Assembly: GCF_013318015.2 (NCBI RefSeq)
Contig: NZ_CP115841.1
Span: 744,001 to 808,000 of the forward strand
Direction: 5' to 3'
Length of the DNA stretch: 64,000 nucleotides
From: Agrobacterium tumefaciens
GTDB taxonomy: Bacteria; Pseudomonadota; Alphaproteobacteria; Rhizobiales; Rhizobiaceae
In this document: positions 7,883-18,011 of the stretch, piece by piece
Layout: every line of letters begins with the position of its first letter
How positions within the stretch are numbered: position 1 is the stretch's first letter
Notes under the pieces: generated by a model
Told to the model about the DNA's origin: nothing
The model's database searches: none
What the model saw: only the letters and a program-made list of their open reading frames with translations
Program-made: the position numbers and the translations under genes

Positions 7883-9103
7883 GTGAGCGACACGAACCAG
7901 AACAGCCAGGGACCATACGGACGAGACGGCGCGGGTGAGGGCAATCGCGGCCCGATCATCCCGAAATCCCCAACCGAAGCGCTTCGGCCGGAAAAAGTGC
8001 CGGCTCCACCGAAGCGCTCCCGCAAGGCCCATGGCCAGCTGGTGATCTTCCTGAATTTTCTGATGACGCTTGCGGTTGCCGTCTGTGTGCTTGCTGTCGC
8101 AGCCTTCTATTACATGATCAATGCGTTCCAGGAGCCCGGTCCGCTTCAGACGAACACACATTTCACGGTTCGCAACGGCGCAGGCCTCATCGAGATCGCC
8201 AATAATCTCGAGCGCAATGACGTCGTATCCAATGCCCGTGTCTTCCGCCTGATGACGGGCAGCTACCTGCAAAAGGACCAGACGCTGAAGGCGGGCGAAT
8301 ACGAAATCAAGGCCGGCGCATCGATGAAGGATATCATGATGCTCTTGGAGTCGGGCAAATCGATCCTTTATTCCGTATCATTGCCGGAAGGTCTGACCGT
8401 CAAGCAGATGTTCGCGCGGCTTGCCGCCGACGAGGTGCTGGATGGCGAATTGCCCGCCACCCTGCCGCCGGAAGGCAGCCTTCGCCCCGATACCTATCGC
8501 TTTACCCGTGGTACGAAGCGTGAGGAAATCATCAACCAGATGAGTGCGGCGCAGGAGAAGCTGATCGACATGATCTGGGAACGTCGTGACCCAGACCTGC
8601 CGATCAAGACGGTCGAGGAATTCGTGACGCTCGCCTCGATCGTGGAAAAGGAAACCGGCAAGGACGACGAGCGCGCCCATGTCGCTTCGGTGTTCTACAA
8701 CCGGCTGAAGAAGGGCATGCGCCTGCAATCCGACCCGACGATCATCTACGGTCTCTTCGGCGGCGATGGCAAACCGTCCGACCGTCCGATCTACCAGTCG
8801 GACCTGCAAAAGCAGACGCCCTTCAATACCTATGTCATCAAGGGCCTGCCACCGTCTCCCATCGCCAATCCGGGCCGGGCCGCACTCGAGGCGGTTGCCA
8901 ACCCGTGGCGCACCGATGACATCTACTTTGTTGCCGATGGCACCGGCGGCCATGTGTTTGCGAAGACGCTGGACGAACATAACGCCAATGTGCGCCGCTG
9001 GCGCAAGATCGAGGCCGAAAAAGCGGCTTCCGGCGCCAATCCCGATGTTGTCGTGGATGGTCAGCCCGGCGGCACCGAGGCGGAAAAACCGGCCAATAAC
9101 TGA
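7883..9103 (+). CDS. mltG: Endolytic murein transglycosylase MltG
   Basis: MltG cleaves nascent peptidoglycan glycan strands at the periplasmic face of the inner membrane. The 406-residue protein begins with GTG. It has a polar N-terminal tail, one membrane span at about 53-79, and the YceG-like domain with the catalytic block ASIVEKETG at about 251-259 followed by HVASVFYNRL and MRLQSDPTIIYG. The C-terminal NPGRAALEAVANP and YYFV-like FVADGTGGHVFA blocks are typical. A charged Gly/Glu/Pro tail closes it. A strong terminator follows. Confidence 0.95.
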   Translation: MSDTNQNSQGPYGRDGAGEGNRGPIIPKSPTEALRPEKVPAPPKRSRKAHGQLVIFLNFLMTLAVAVCVLAVAAFYYMINAFQEPGPLQTNTHFTVRNGAGLIEIANNLERNDVVSNARVFRLMTGSYLQKDQTLKAGEYEIKAGASMKDIMMLLESGKSILYSVSLPEGLTVKQMFARLAADEVLDGELPATLPPEGSLRPDTYRFTRGTKREEIINQMSAAQEKLIDMIWERRDPDLPIKTVEEFVTLASIVEKETGKDDERAHVASVFYNRLKKGMRLQSDPTIIYGLFGGDGKPSDRPIYQSDLQKQTPFNTYVIKGLPPSPIANPGRAALEAVANPWRTDDIYFVADGTGGHVFAKTLDEHNANVRRWRKIEAEKAASGANPDVVVDGQPGGTEAEKPANN

Positions 9104-9111
9104 TAGTTCTG

Positions 9112-9144
9112 ACCGGGCCTTGTCATCGCAAGGCCCGGTTTTTT
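9112..9144 (+). terminator. Rho-independent terminator after mltG
   Basis: An 11-bp perfect stem, ACCGGGCCTTG (9112-9122) with CAAGGCCCGGT (9129-9139), around a six-base loop, is followed by TTTTTT. Confidence 0.9.
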
Positions 9145-9171
9145 GCACGGCATGATGGGGGCTTTCTGAAT

Positions 9172-10059
9172 ATGACATTGCAATCGATGACCGGGTTCGC
9201 GCGCAGCGAAGGAACCTCCGGCCGTTACCGCTGGGCGTGGGAATTGCGCTCGGTGAACGGCAAGGGGCTCGATGTGCGCCTGCGCCTGCCAAACGGTCTG
9301 GAAGCGCTGGAAACGGGCCTGCGGGAAATCGCGGCACAGCATCTTTCCCGTGGCAATATTCAGGCGGGATTGACGCTGGCGATTGCGGAAAATCGGCTGG
9401 AGGCGGTGATCAACCGCGATGCTCTTGCCGCAGTTCTCGCTCTCAAGAAAGAATTGGGCGACGTCGTCGACGACAAGCCGCTGAGCTTCGATACGCTGCT
9501 GTCGCTGCGCGGGCTCGTCGATTTTCGCGAGGCGGAAGATGATGCCGAGGCGCAGGCCGCGCGCAACGCCGACGTGCTTGCGGGCTTTGCCGCCGCCGTC
9601 GAGAAGCTGAAGGACATGCGCGAGCGGGAAGGGGCGTCCCTGTTTGCCATCCTGTCCGGGCAGATTGACAGGATCGAGCAACTCGTGAACCTCATCGAAA
9701 ACGATCCTTCCCGCCAGCCGGAACAGATCGCTGCAAGGCTTGCCCAGCAGATTGCCCTGATTGGCGATGGCATGCACGGGCTCGATCGCGACCGTCTGCA
9801 CGCCGAGGCCGCACTGATCGCTACCAAGGCGGATCTGCGCGAAGAGGTCGACCGGCTACACGCACATGTCCAGGCATCGCGCGAACTTTTGGCTCATGGC
9901 GGGCCAGTTGGCCGCAAGCTCGATTTTCTTGCACAGGAATTTAACCGCGAGTCGAATACAATCTGTTCCAAATCGAACGCCAGTGCGGTAACCGCAGCAG
10001 GCATAGAGCTGAAAGTGGTTATCGACCAGTTCCGCGAGCAGGTCCAAAATCTGGAGTAG
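9172..10059 (+). CDS. yicC: YicC family endoribonuclease
   Basis: This 295-residue protein begins [14 protein letters not shown], the hallmark opening of the YicC family, and ends with the conserved [13 protein letters not shown]...[14 protein letters not shown] block (the DUF1732 region). E. coli YicC has been reported to act on RNA as an endoribonuclease or adaptor; the exact role here is inferred from the family. It ends four bases before gmk, and the yicC-gmk pairing is common in bacteria. Confidence 0.93.
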   Translation: MTLQSMTGFARSEGTSGRYRWAWELRSVNGKGLDVRLRLPNGLEALETGLREIAAQHLSRGNIQAGLTLAIAENRLEAVINRDALAAVLALKKELGDVVDDKPLSFDTLLSLRGLVDFREAEDDAEAQAARNADVLAGFAAAVEKLKDMREREGASLFAILSGQIDRIEQLVNLIENDPSRQPEQIAARLAQQIALIGDGMHGLDRDRLHAEAALIATKADLREEVDRLHAHVQASRELLAHGGPVGRKLDFLAQEFNRESNTICSKSNASAVTAAGIELKVVIDQFREQVQNLE

Positions 10060-10063
10060 ACCC

Positions 10064-10726
10064 ATGGTTCCGGTGAACAATTCCCCTGTTACGATTGCCC
10101 GCAGAGGGCTGATGCTGGTGATTTCATCGCCATCGGGCGCTGGTAAATCCACGATAGCGCGCAACCTGCTCGACAAGGACAAGAACATTAGCCTGTCCGT
10201 CAGCGTGACGACGCGCCCGCGCCGCCAGAGCGAGATTGAAGGCATCCACTACCACTTCATCTCCAAGCGCGACTTCGAGCGCCTGCGTGACAGCGATGAG
10301 CTTCTGGAATGGGCCGAGGTTCATGGCAATTTCTACGGCACGCCGCGCGAGCCGGTGGAAGTCGCGATGGCGGCCGGACGCGACATGCTGTTCGACATCG
10401 ACTGGCAGGGCGCCGAACAGCTTCAGGACAAGATGAAGGCCGACGTCGTGTCGATCTTCATCCTGCCGCCAACCATGACCGAGCTGCAATCGCGCCTGCA
10501 CCGCCGCGCCGAAGACACCGAAGCGGTGATCCAGACCCGGCTTCTCAATTCCCGCGCCGAGATCGAGCACTGGCGCGATTACGACTACGTCATCCTCAAC
10601 GACGACCTGCAGGCGGCCTTCGAGGCCGTAGAAGCGATAGTCAAGGCCGAACGTGTGCGCCGCGACCGCCGCCACGGCATGTTCGATTTCGTGCGCGGAC
10701 TGCTTGCGGAAGAACCGCAGCTCTGA
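10064..10726 (+). CDS. gmk: Guanylate kinase
   Basis: Gmk converts GMP and ATP to GDP and ADP in nucleotide recycling. The 220-residue protein has the P-loop [10 protein letters not shown] at about 21-30, the GMP-binding VTTRPRR and [13 protein letters not shown] segments, and the IDWQGAEQ block. Length is normal. It begins four bases after yicC and is the last gene of this plus-strand run, convergent with the esterase gene at 10754. Confidence 0.97.
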   Translation: MVPVNNSPVTIARRGLMLVISSPSGAGKSTIARNLLDKDKNISLSVSVTTRPRRQSEIEGIHYHFISKRDFERLRDSDELLEWAEVHGNFYGTPREPVEVAMAAGRDMLFDIDWQGAEQLQDKMKADVVSIFILPPTMTELQSRLHRRAEDTEAVIQTRLLNSRAEIEHWRDYDYVILNDDLQAAFEAVEAIVKAERVRRDRRHGMFDFVRGLLAEEPQL

Positions 10727-10753
10727 TTTGGCAGTTAAAGCGGCGTGTTATCT

Positions 10754-11392
10754 CTAATGCTGACGTAGCCATTGCCGGGACAGGCGCTCGTCTGCCGCGT
10801 CTGTTGCCCAGCCGTGGCCTGTGTCGAGTGTCTCCAGTACCACATCCGCGCCCGCAATCGAAAATTGATCGGCCAAATGGGGCGCATCATCGCGATGCCG
10901 CCGCTCATCATGTGCACCTGCAAGCAGGAGCGCAGGATATCCGGTGAGCTTCGGAAAATGCTCGTTATTGCGGGGGGATAGTGGCCGAAGCAGAATGGCA
11001 CCCCTCGACAGATGACGATTCTGGCAGATTGTTTCAGCCGCGATGATCGCACCGTTTGAATATCCCGCGAGAAAGGGTCTTTGCCCCGTCTGCTGATATA
11101 CGAATTCGATAAACCGGCAAAGTCCGGCGGCTTGATGTTTCAGGTCGTCGATATCGAGTTGTCTGTCGGGCTTTCTGCGAAAAAACGCAAAGCCATTTTC
11201 CCATCGCACAATGCCTCTCGGAGCATACAGAATGCCGTTGGGAAAAACGGCGCGGCCAAACGAAGCGAGATCTTCCTCCGTTCTTCCCGAACCGTGTAGC
11301 AACACGACCGCGCAATCAGGCGATCCGACGGGCATGTGGAGCTTGTAGTGAAAACCGGCACTCTCCACGCGCTTGTCCTCTAATTCTGTCAC
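10754..11392 (-). CDS. Alpha/beta hydrolase (phospholipase/carboxylesterase type)
   Basis: This 212-residue cytoplasmic serine hydrolase has the oxyanion segment VVLLHGSGRTEED, nucleophile Ser112 in GYSNGA, acid Asp162 in LLLAGAHDER and His193 in DTGHGW, matching the dienelactone hydrolase/carboxylesterase group in length and order. It lies 32 bases downstream of rsmA on the same strand, so it may be the last gene of the lptF-to-rsmA region. The natural substrate is unknown. Confidence 0.85.
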   Translation of the reverse strand: MTELEDKRVESAGFHYKLHMPVGSPDCAVVLLHGSGRTEEDLASFGRAVFPNGILYAPRGIVRWENGFAFFRRKPDRQLDIDDLKHQAAGLCRFIEFVYQQTGQRPFLAGYSNGAIIAAETICQNRHLSRGAILLRPLSPRNNEHFPKLTGYPALLLAGAHDERRHRDDAPHLADQFSIAGADVVLETLDTGHGWATDAADERLSRQWLRQH

Positions 11393-11424
11393 CCGCGTTA
11401 GAAGTGCCGAAACGTCGCCTTCAA

Positions 11425-12255
11425 TTAGAGGCAGTTCGCCAGCGTCACAAATTCCTCGACCGACAGCGTTTCAGCCCGTCGTGTCGCGTCAATGCCTGCC
11501 TTTTCCAGCAGAACTTCACCGCCAAGGCTTTTCACGCTCTGGCGCAGCATCTTGCGGCGTTGGCCGAAGGCGGCTTCTGTTACCTTTTCGAGCTTCGCGA
11601 CATCGCAGGGCAGCGGCTTTTCCTTTGGCAGCAGATGCACGACCGTCGAGGTAACCTTAGGCGGTGGGCTGAAGGCCTGCGGCGGGACGTCGAAGGCCAT
11701 TTCCGAAACCGTGCGCCAGCCGGCGAGAACGCCAAGGCGGCCGTAATGGTTGTCGCCTTCTTCTGCCACGATGCGCTGGCCGACTTCCTTCTGGAACATC
11801 AGCGTCATGGAGAGCCAGAAAGGCGGCCATTCTTTCGGCAGCAGCCAGTTGACCAGCAATTGCGTGCCGACATTGTAAGGCAGGTTGGCAATGATCCGCA
11901 CCGGTTCGCCAGCGGGAACCAAAGCCTCGAAATCGGTCTTCAGCGCATCACCCTCGATGACATCAAGACGTCCGGGATAATGCGCTTCGATCTCCGCAAG
12001 TGCCGGCAGGCAGCGGCTGTCCCGCTCAATGGCGATAACCTTTTTGGCACCGAGCGATAGAATGGCGCGGGTGAGGCCACCAGGCCCTGGGCCAACCTCG
12101 ATGACCGTCACGCCGTCAAGCGGCCCAGCGGTTCGGGCGATCTTCTGGGTGAGGTTGAGATCGAACAGGAAGTTCTGCCCGAGCGACTTCTTAGCGTCTA
12201 GCCCATGGCGCTGAATGACATCGCGTAGCGGCGGCAATCCGTCAATCGCGGCCAT
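11425..12255 (-). CDS. rsmA: 16S rRNA dimethyladenosine transferase
   Basis: RsmA (KsgA) dimethylates A1518 and A1519 of 16S rRNA late in 30S assembly. The 276-residue protein has [11 protein letters not shown] at 22-32, the SAM-binding [13 protein letters not shown] at 51-63 and the catalytic NLPYN at 124-128. Its ATG shares one base with the pdxA stop (TAATG), so translation of the two is coupled. The pdxA-rsmA pair is a conserved arrangement. Confidence 0.97.
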   Translation of the reverse strand: MAAIDGLPPLRDVIQRHGLDAKKSLGQNFLFDLNLTQKIARTAGPLDGVTVIEVGPGPGGLTRAILSLGAKKVIAIERDSRCLPALAEIEAHYPGRLDVIEGDALKTDFEALVPAGEPVRIIANLPYNVGTQLLVNWLLPKEWPPFWLSMTLMFQKEVGQRIVAEEGDNHYGRLGVLAGWRTVSEMAFDVPPQAFSPPPKVTSTVVHLLPKEKPLPCDVAKLEKVTEAAFGQRRKMLRQSVKSLGGEVLLEKAGIDATRRAETLSVEEFVTLANCL

Positions 12256-13277
12256 TATGCGCCGACCCGGCTGCGAAGAGAAATCTCCGCCGCCATCTTC
12301 AGCGCTGCGACAAGGCTCGTTTCGCTGGCAATGCCCTGGCCGGCGATGCCGAAGGCGGTGCCGTGGTCGGGCGAGGTCCGGATGAAGGGCAGGCCGAGCG
12401 TGACATTGACGGAATCGTCAAAGCCAAGCGCCTTGGCCGGGATAAGGGCCTGATCGTGATACATGCAGACGGCGACATCATAGCGCCTGCGGGCGGCATC
12501 GTGGAACATCGTATCGGCGGGCAGGGGACCGAAAGCGTCGATCCCGTCTTTCCTCAACCGTATGGTCGCAGGGTGAACCACATCGCGGTCCTCCGTGCCC
12601 AATGCCCCATCCTCGCCCGCATGTGGATTGAGACCGGCGACCGCCAGTCGTGGTGCTTCAATGCCGAATTTCTGCCGCAGATCAGCATCGATAATGCGGC
12701 AGGTCGTAACGATCAGCTCTTCCGTCAGCGCTGAAGGCACGTCTTTTACTGGGATATGGATCGTTACCGGCACGACGCGGACCTTGGGTCCGGCAATCAT
12801 CATCACCGGCATCACCTGTTTGCCGGTCAGGCGCAAAGCCAGATCGGCGAGAAATTCCGTGTGACCGGGAAAACCGAAGCCTGCTTCGTAAAGCACGGAT
12901 TTCGCAATCGGATTGGTGACGACGGCGGAGGCCTTGCCCTCGACCGTCAAGGCAACGGCGAGCTCGATCGCCTTGATCGTGGCATGAGCGGCTCCGACAT
13001 GCGGCTGGCCGGCCTGAACCTCGAAACCGACGGGAAGAGGAAGAACGGGAAAAGCACGGTCGAACACGCCGACGGCATCCGCCGCTTCGCAGGTCTCGAT
13101 ATTGACCGGTATGCCAAGCAGCGCCGCACGACTCGCCACCACATCGGGATCGCCGATGAAGATGAAGGGAGCCACGCCGTTCTCCCGGCGCTTGGCCCAG
13201 GCGGCAACGGCGATATCAGGGCCGATACCGGCTGGATCTCCCTGAGTCAGGGCAAGCGGCAGGGATGCATGTGTCAC
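12255..13277 (-). CDS. pdxA: 4-hydroxythreonine-4-phosphate dehydrogenase
   Basis: PdxA oxidises 4-phosphohydroxy-L-threonine in vitamin B6 synthesis. From a GTG at 13275-13277 the protein is about 340 residues and opens [20 protein letters not shown]; a longer upstream frame adds 30 unrelated residues. The metal ligands fall in FPGHTEFLA and [11 protein letters not shown], and in [10 protein letters not shown] near the C-terminus. It follows the SurA-like gene on the same strand and overlaps rsmA by one base. Confidence 0.95.
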   Translation of the reverse strand: MTHASLPLALTQGDPAGIGPDIAVAAWAKRRENGVAPFIFIGDPDVVASRAALLGIPVNIETCEAADAVGVFDRAFPVLPLPVGFEVQAGQPHVGAAHATIKAIELAVALTVEGKASAVVTNPIAKSVLYEAGFGFPGHTEFLADLALRLTGKQVMPVMMIAGPKVRVVPVTIHIPVKDVPSALTEELIVTTCRIIDADLRQKFGIEAPRLAVAGLNPHAGEDGALGTEDRDVVHPATIRLRKDGIDAFGPLPADTMFHDAARRRYDVAVCMYHDQALIPAKALGFDDSVNVTLGLPFIRTSPDHGTAFGIAGQGIASETSLVAALKMAAEISLRSRVGA

Positions 13278-13296
13278 GGAAAGGCCGGCTCTCGTA

Positions 13297-14241
13297 TCAG
13301 GTGTTGACGATCTGCGCCTTCTTGCGCAGCTCATCCATATATTTCTTCTCGTTCGGGTTTTCGCCACCCTTGGCCTTCATCAGGTCTTCGGACTTGAACA
13401 CCATTTCCGCTGCGTAATCGTCGGAAACCTGACGCTGCTTGCAGATTGCCAGATATTCGACGCCCTTTTCGGTCACACGTGTTCCTGTGGTGCCGCCTTC
13501 CTTGGTCTTTTCCACCAGAGGCTTCCACTCTTCCGGCAGTTCGGGCGCCAGAATCCGTCCAAGATCCTTGATCGCCACGTCCCGCATGGTGGCCGCGAAA
13601 GTCATGGCCTGGTCGCAGCCCGGATAACGCTTGCGCGAGGCTTCAGCCTCGGCCTTGCGCTTGCCAGTAATGGCATTACGCTTCGATTCCGGAATGACAA
13701 AGATCACCTGTTGCAGGAAATATTCCGTCGTTACCGGCTTGTCGCCGCGTTCCCTCAGGCGGGTGACGAGGTCCTGGTTAGACATCTTGCCACGCGCACC
13801 ATAACGGGCGTTCACAAGGCGCGGCCAGCTCATCTGCACGGCGATGAAGGATTTGAAATGGTCCGCACCGACGCCGGCCTTGGCGAGGATCTGCGTCAGC
13901 TGTTGCGGGTTCATCTTGTTGTTGGCAGCAAAGCGCGCAAAAGCCGCATCGACCTCTTGGGTGCTGACGGACATTTTCACGCGACCGATTTCTTCGCGCT
14001 TCAGCGCCTCATCAACCAGCTGCTCGCGCGCTTTTTCGGCGAGATTGCCGGATTGACGCTGCAACTTCAGAAAGGCGACGCGCTTGGCAATATCATCATT
14101 GGTGATGGGGGTCTTGTTGACGACGATCTTGACCGTGCTGTCGGCGAAGGCCTGGCTGGCAAAGGGCGCAACGGCCATGGGAACGGCGAATATCGCAAAG
14201 GCGAAAGCAGCGCCACGCAAAGCCGTCTTTCCGAAATTCAT
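13297..14241 (-). CDS. SurA-like periplasmic chaperone
   Basis: An exported protein of about 314 residues with a signal peptide ([10 protein letters not shown] to ASQAFA, cleavage near residue 34) followed by [24 protein letters not shown], the SurA N-terminal domain opening. It then has the alphaproteobacterial SurA layout with a divergent parvulin-type region ([16 protein letters not shown]). SurA guides outer-membrane proteins such as LptD, whose gene lies just upstream. Two adjacent ATGs at 14244 and 14241 follow GAGAAGGAT; spacing favours the second. Active prolyl isomerase function cannot be judged by eye. Confidence 0.85.
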   Translation of the reverse strand: MNFGKTALRGAAFAFAIFAVPMAVAPFASQAFADSTVKIVVNKTPITNDDIAKRVAFLKLQRQSGNLAEKAREQLVDEALKREEIGRVKMSVSTQEVDAAFARFAANNKMNPQQLTQILAKAGVGADHFKSFIAVQMSWPRLVNARYGARGKMSNQDLVTRLRERGDKPVTTEYFLQQVIFVIPESKRNAITGKRKAEAEASRKRYPGCDQAMTFAATMRDVAIKDLGRILAPELPEEWKPLVEKTKEGGTTGTRVTEKGVEYLAICKQRQVSDDYAAEMVFKSEDLMKAKGGENPNEKKYMDELRKKAQIVNT

Positions 14242-14499
14242 CATATCCTTCTCCCTTTCGTCGGGCGGGGGTCTGTTTCCCCGTCCCGCCAATCTGTTCT
14301 GTCTGCCAATGGGGAATATTCCTTACCCCGGCTTTTCAGATCTGCACCTGTGCATCCGCACCGCGAATTTGCCACGTATATATCATCGCGATCTGCAAGA
14401 CGGCAATGTGTCGGTTTGTTGAAAGAAACCCGATGGCTCTATACCGGACGGACCCTGGCGCGTTGTTGCGGCAAAACCGTGACTTTTACTGGCTGGATG

Positions 14500-14537
14500 G
14501 CAAAAAGGCAGGCCACGATGCTGTATGGCCTGCCTTT
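14500..14537 (-). terminator. Rho-independent terminator after lptD
   Basis: On the minus strand AAAGGCAGGCCA pairs over 12 bp with TGGCCTGCCTTT (plus-strand positions 14504-14515 and 14526-14537) around a 10-base loop and runs into TTTTTG. It begins within five bases of the lptD stop. The rest of the 300-base gap up to the SurA-like gene contains only that gene's upstream region. Confidence 0.9.
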
Positions 14538-14541
14538 AAAC

Positions 14542-16923
14542 TCAGTAATTGTTCGGTTTCCAGCCGATATCCATATCGGCCCAGTCCTCGTTTGCGGAAC
14601 CGATGCTGACATCGCCGAGCGTGCGGAATGCCAGACGGGCATTGATCGACCAGTCATTGGCGGCCTGCCGGCTGGAATTGATATTGCCCTCGTCGGAGTA
14701 GCTGACCGTCAAGATCGTGCATTCATCCTGATAGGCAATGCCAATACGGCGCTCGGCGGCAAATTTTCCGTTCAGATCGTAGTTGATCGAGCCGAACAGC
14801 GACCAGTTGTCGTCCATGCGCAGCGTACCGGACGCCTGAACGATATCGCGGTCTTCATTGTAGCCGTACTGCGGCTGCGCCTTGACCTGCGTATAGCTGA
14901 GCTTGCCGGTGAGGCGGCGGTCCGAATAGCTGACGCCTGTCTCGGAACGGTTGATCTCGAGATTGTCCTTGTCGAAGCGCAGGCTCGACGACAGCGAAAG
15001 ACCGATCGGCGCATCGAAGGCTGCCATGGCGACGTAGTCCGACCGGTCGGATTCGAGACCGGAATTGGCACCAACATTGAGCAGATCGTAAGAGGCGAAG
15101 GAATTGTCGCCCGCCAGATGGAAAGACTGGCCGGCAATGGCGCGAATGCCGTAGCCATTGTCAAACGTGCCGTTGTAGCGCAGACCGATGTTTGCGCGCG
15201 TGCCGCCTTCGATCCGGTCGAAACCGGAGAACTTGTCACGTTCGAACAGGTTGGTCGCGTCGAACACGAAAGCCTGCGCATCTTCATTGGGAAAGCGGCC
15301 GGCATATTGTTCGTTCGGACGCACGAAAATCTGCGCAATCGGCTCGATCACATGGTTGCTGTTTAGCGCCGTGAACAGCCAGGGGTAACGCACTTCCAGA
15401 CCGCCGGTTACCATGCCGCGCAACGCCGCATCGTCCTGCATCATGCCCTGATAGGCATAGGACGTGCCACCCGATGTAAAGCTTGCCGCCGACATATCCG
15501 TCCACAGCGCATCGCCACGGGCGGCCAGGATCGGCGTGATCTGCAGGCCGCTATCCATCGTGAAGGTGCGCTTCCATTCGGCTTCGGTGGAAAGACGCGT
15601 ATAGTTTCCTTCAAGCCCGTTGAACCGCGAATAGCCTCCAAGCGCGTAGGCATCCTGTTTCTGGCGGGTGATGCTGGTCAGGTTGGTGGTCAGCGAAAGT
15701 TCGCCGCCATAGATCGGATCCGGTACGAAATAACGGTAGTCGACAACCGGATGAACGATGGCCTGCTTGCGTTCGTTGGATTCGTTGTTGTCCGTATCCT
15801 GAACGTTGAAATAATAGCCGCGGGCATCGAAGCTGTTCCGCTCGCCTGTGCCGGCCAAATAGATCTGATTGGTCTGGACGTCGTTCTTGTAACCCTTCAG
15901 CCCATAGGTGCGCGAAAAGTTGTTGTCGGTCTGCACCATGGCATCCCAACCGAACGCCCAGCGCGGATTGATGGAGAAGTTACCCTTGCTGGCAATCATG
16001 CCGCGATTGTCGTTGAGGGCGTCACTGGTTCCGGCAGTAAATGTATCGGACTTCAGCTGGCTGATGCCGGCGACAGTCACGGTGTGCATGCCGGTTTCGA
16101 AACGCTGGCGCAGTTCCGCCTGCAGAAGCAGACCCTGCGTCGTGTAATAGGTCGGGGTAACGGTCACATCCGAGGTGTCGGACAGAACCTGGAAATAGGG
16201 CACGCCGATGCCGAAACCGAGGTTGTCGGTAATGCTCATCTGCGGAAACAGGAATCCGGACTTCCGCTTCACCGTATTGTCCGGAACCGTCAGGAACGGG
16301 ACGTATGCGATCGAATGGCCGAAAAGCTGCAAGCGGGCTTTTTCCAGCCGGATCGTATGGGTCTTGCCGTCCTGAATGACACGTTCAGCCTTGACCTGCC
16401 ACAGCGGCGCCTTTTCGGGCCGTTCGGCGCAGGGCAAACAGGCGGTATAGACGCCGTTATTGAGGACCATGCGGTCGCCTTCGAGCCGTTCGGCGCTTTC
16501 ACCCGCGATGCGGGTATTGTCCGGGGTCTCGACGCGCAGCGCATTGACGAAGCCCTGACCGAAATCGTCAGTGACATCCATCTCGTCGGCATAGATCTTG
16601 TTGCCGCCGGGCTCGATCAGCTCGATGTTGCCGTGCGCAATCACGCGGCCCGTCTGCTGATTATATTCCACTTGCTGGGCCACCATACGGTAGCCCGAAT
16701 AATGCATGCGAACCACACCCTTTGCGATGACACGCTGGGAATCGCGATTATAAGTTAGTTCATTTGCCGTAAGCAGGAGTTTCGAATCGTCTTGGCTTCC
16801 GGGCGCAAGCAAACCACCCTGGCCGAAAGCGACCGGGCTGGATGCCAAATATGCGCACACAGCGGCACCTGTCAGAAGGGCCGTCCAAAGCCGCCTGATA
16901 TTCCCGCGGTCATATACCGCCAC
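14542..16923 (-). CDS. lptD: LPS-assembly outer-membrane protein LptD
   Basis: LptD, with LptE, inserts lipopolysaccharide into the outer leaflet. The 793-residue protein has a signal sequence ending near residue 34 (SSPVAFGQ), an OstA/LptA-like jellyroll from about 48 to 170 (TANELTYNRDSQRVIAKG), a Cys pair in YTACLPCAE, and a large C-terminal beta-barrel. It starts with GTG, sharing one base with the lptG stop, so lptF-lptG-lptD form one operon. Length is normal for Rhizobiales. Confidence 0.95.
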   Translation of the reverse strand: MAVYDRGNIRRLWTALLTGAAVCAYLASSPVAFGQGGLLAPGSQDDSKLLLTANELTYNRDSQRVIAKGVVRMHYSGYRMVAQQVEYNQQTGRVIAHGNIELIEPGGNKIYADEMDVTDDFGQGFVNALRVETPDNTRIAGESAERLEGDRMVLNNGVYTACLPCAERPEKAPLWQVKAERVIQDGKTHTIRLEKARLQLFGHSIAYVPFLTVPDNTVKRKSGFLFPQMSITDNLGFGIGVPYFQVLSDTSDVTVTPTYYTTQGLLLQAELRQRFETGMHTVTVAGISQLKSDTFTAGTSDALNDNRGMIASKGNFSINPRWAFGWDAMVQTDNNFSRTYGLKGYKNDVQTNQIYLAGTGERNSFDARGYYFNVQDTDNNESNERKQAIVHPVVDYRYFVPDPIYGGELSLTTNLTSITRQKQDAYALGGYSRFNGLEGNYTRLSTEAEWKRTFTMDSGLQITPILAARGDALWTDMSAASFTSGGTSYAYQGMMQDDAALRGMVTGGLEVRYPWLFTALNSNHVIEPIAQIFVRPNEQYAGRFPNEDAQAFVFDATNLFERDKFSGFDRIEGGTRANIGLRYNGTFDNGYGIRAIAGQSFHLAGDNSFASYDLLNVGANSGLESDRSDYVAMAAFDAPIGLSLSSSLRFDKDNLEINRSETGVSYSDRRLTGKLSYTQVKAQPQYGYNEDRDIVQASGTLRMDDNWSLFGSINYDLNGKFAAERRIGIAYQDECTILTVSYSDEGNINSSRQAANDWSINARLAFRTLGDVSIGSANEDWADMDIGWKPNNY

Positions 16924-18011
16924 TAGCCGTCCTCCTGATGAAGCAGAATGGTTGCCCCCAAAGCCAACGCCACGATGACTGGAACCCAGACCGCGACGGT
17001 GGGAGGGACAACGCCACCACTCCCGAATGCCCTTACGAGCACGGTTACTACATAAAGCACGAAGCCGGAAACGATTCCACCCAGAATCACGGAGCGCGAC
17101 TGGGCGAAGCGGCTGAACTTTAATGAAACTGTCGCGGCGATCAAGGTCATCGCAACCAGAAGCAGGGGCGTCGATAGCAGGAAATGATACTGCGTCTCAA
17201 GCGCTTTCGACGACAGTCCAAAAGACTTTGCAACTTCGATCTTGTGAGAAAGATCAAAGAAAGCAACGGTTTCCGTCTGCGTCATACGTTCCTGAACGAA
17301 TTCCCGTCTCAGATTGGTACTGATCCGCGTGCTCTCTTGCCGAACTGGCACATGTCCCGCACGGGTTTCCGCGACGCCGTTAAGAAGCCAGTAACCATCT
17401 TCCAACTTTGCCGACTTCGCGTCCTGCCGGGAGACGATGTTGCCGGCCTTGTCGAGGTGTATCAGAACCACGTCGAGAAGCATGGTCCCGTTGTCTTCGA
17501 AGCTCTTGGCGCCGATGATCGTATCCTGGCCGCCGCTCGACTGGCGCATCCAGGGAATGATGTCCTGCTGGCGTCCGCCGCTGCCTTCGTTACGCCAGCC
17601 CGCTTCCATCGACAGCGACTGGTTTTGCCCCCAGGCGGCGATAGGGTTGAGGACGAGGACGGACAGGATTCCAAGAAAGACCGCACCAAGGACAAAAGGA
17701 AGGATGAATTGCCAGGCGGAGACGCCCGCCGCACGCGTGACGACGAGCTCGTAACGCCGGTTGAGCGAGATCAGCGTCGTCATGCCGACGAAGAGCGCGA
17801 TGAAGGGAATAGTCTGCTGCAGGATCAGCGGCAGGCGAAGCGCGGTGAGGCCAAGTGCGCCTGGAACAGAATAGCCTGGCACGCTGGACATGCGCCGCGC
17901 CGTTTCGCTGAAATCGGCAAGATAGATAATTGCCGATACGCCGAGCAGGAACCAGATGGCCGTGATCAGATACCGTTTGAGGAAATACCGGGCGAGGGTG
18001 CTGAAAATCAT
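16923..18011 (-). CDS. lptG: LPS export ABC permease LptG
   Basis: LptG is one of the two permeases of the LptB2FG complex that extracts LPS from the inner membrane. The 362-residue protein has the YjgP/YjgQ layout: three N-terminal membrane segments (LARYFLKRYLITAIWFLLGV), a periplasmic beta-jellyroll between about 130 and 265, and three C-terminal membrane segments. It overlaps lptF by four bases (ATGA) and lptD by one. Confidence 0.94.
   Translation of the reverse strand: MIFSTLARYFLKRYLITAIWFLLGVSAIIYLADFSETARRMSSVPGYSVPGALGLTALRLPLILQQTIPFIALFVGMTTLISLNRRYELVVTRAAGVSAWQFILPFVLGAVFLGILSVLVLNPIAAWGQNQSLSMEAGWRNEGSGGRQQDIIPWMRQSSGGQDTIIGAKSFEDNGTMLLDVVLIHLDKAGNIVSRQDAKSAKLEDGYWLLNGVAETRAGHVPVRQESTRISTNLRREFVQERMTQTETVAFFDLSHKIEVAKSFGLSSKALETQYHFLLSTPLLLVAMTLIAATVSLKFSRFAQSRSVILGGIVSGFVLYVVTVLVRAFGSGGVVPPTVAVWVPVIVALALGATILLHQEDG

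Noticed and set aside
13711..15366. 551-codon plus-strand open frame
   Set aside because: It runs antisense through the SurA-like gene and lptD, both of which are well supported; its sequence is low-complexity and matches no family. High GC makes such shadows common.
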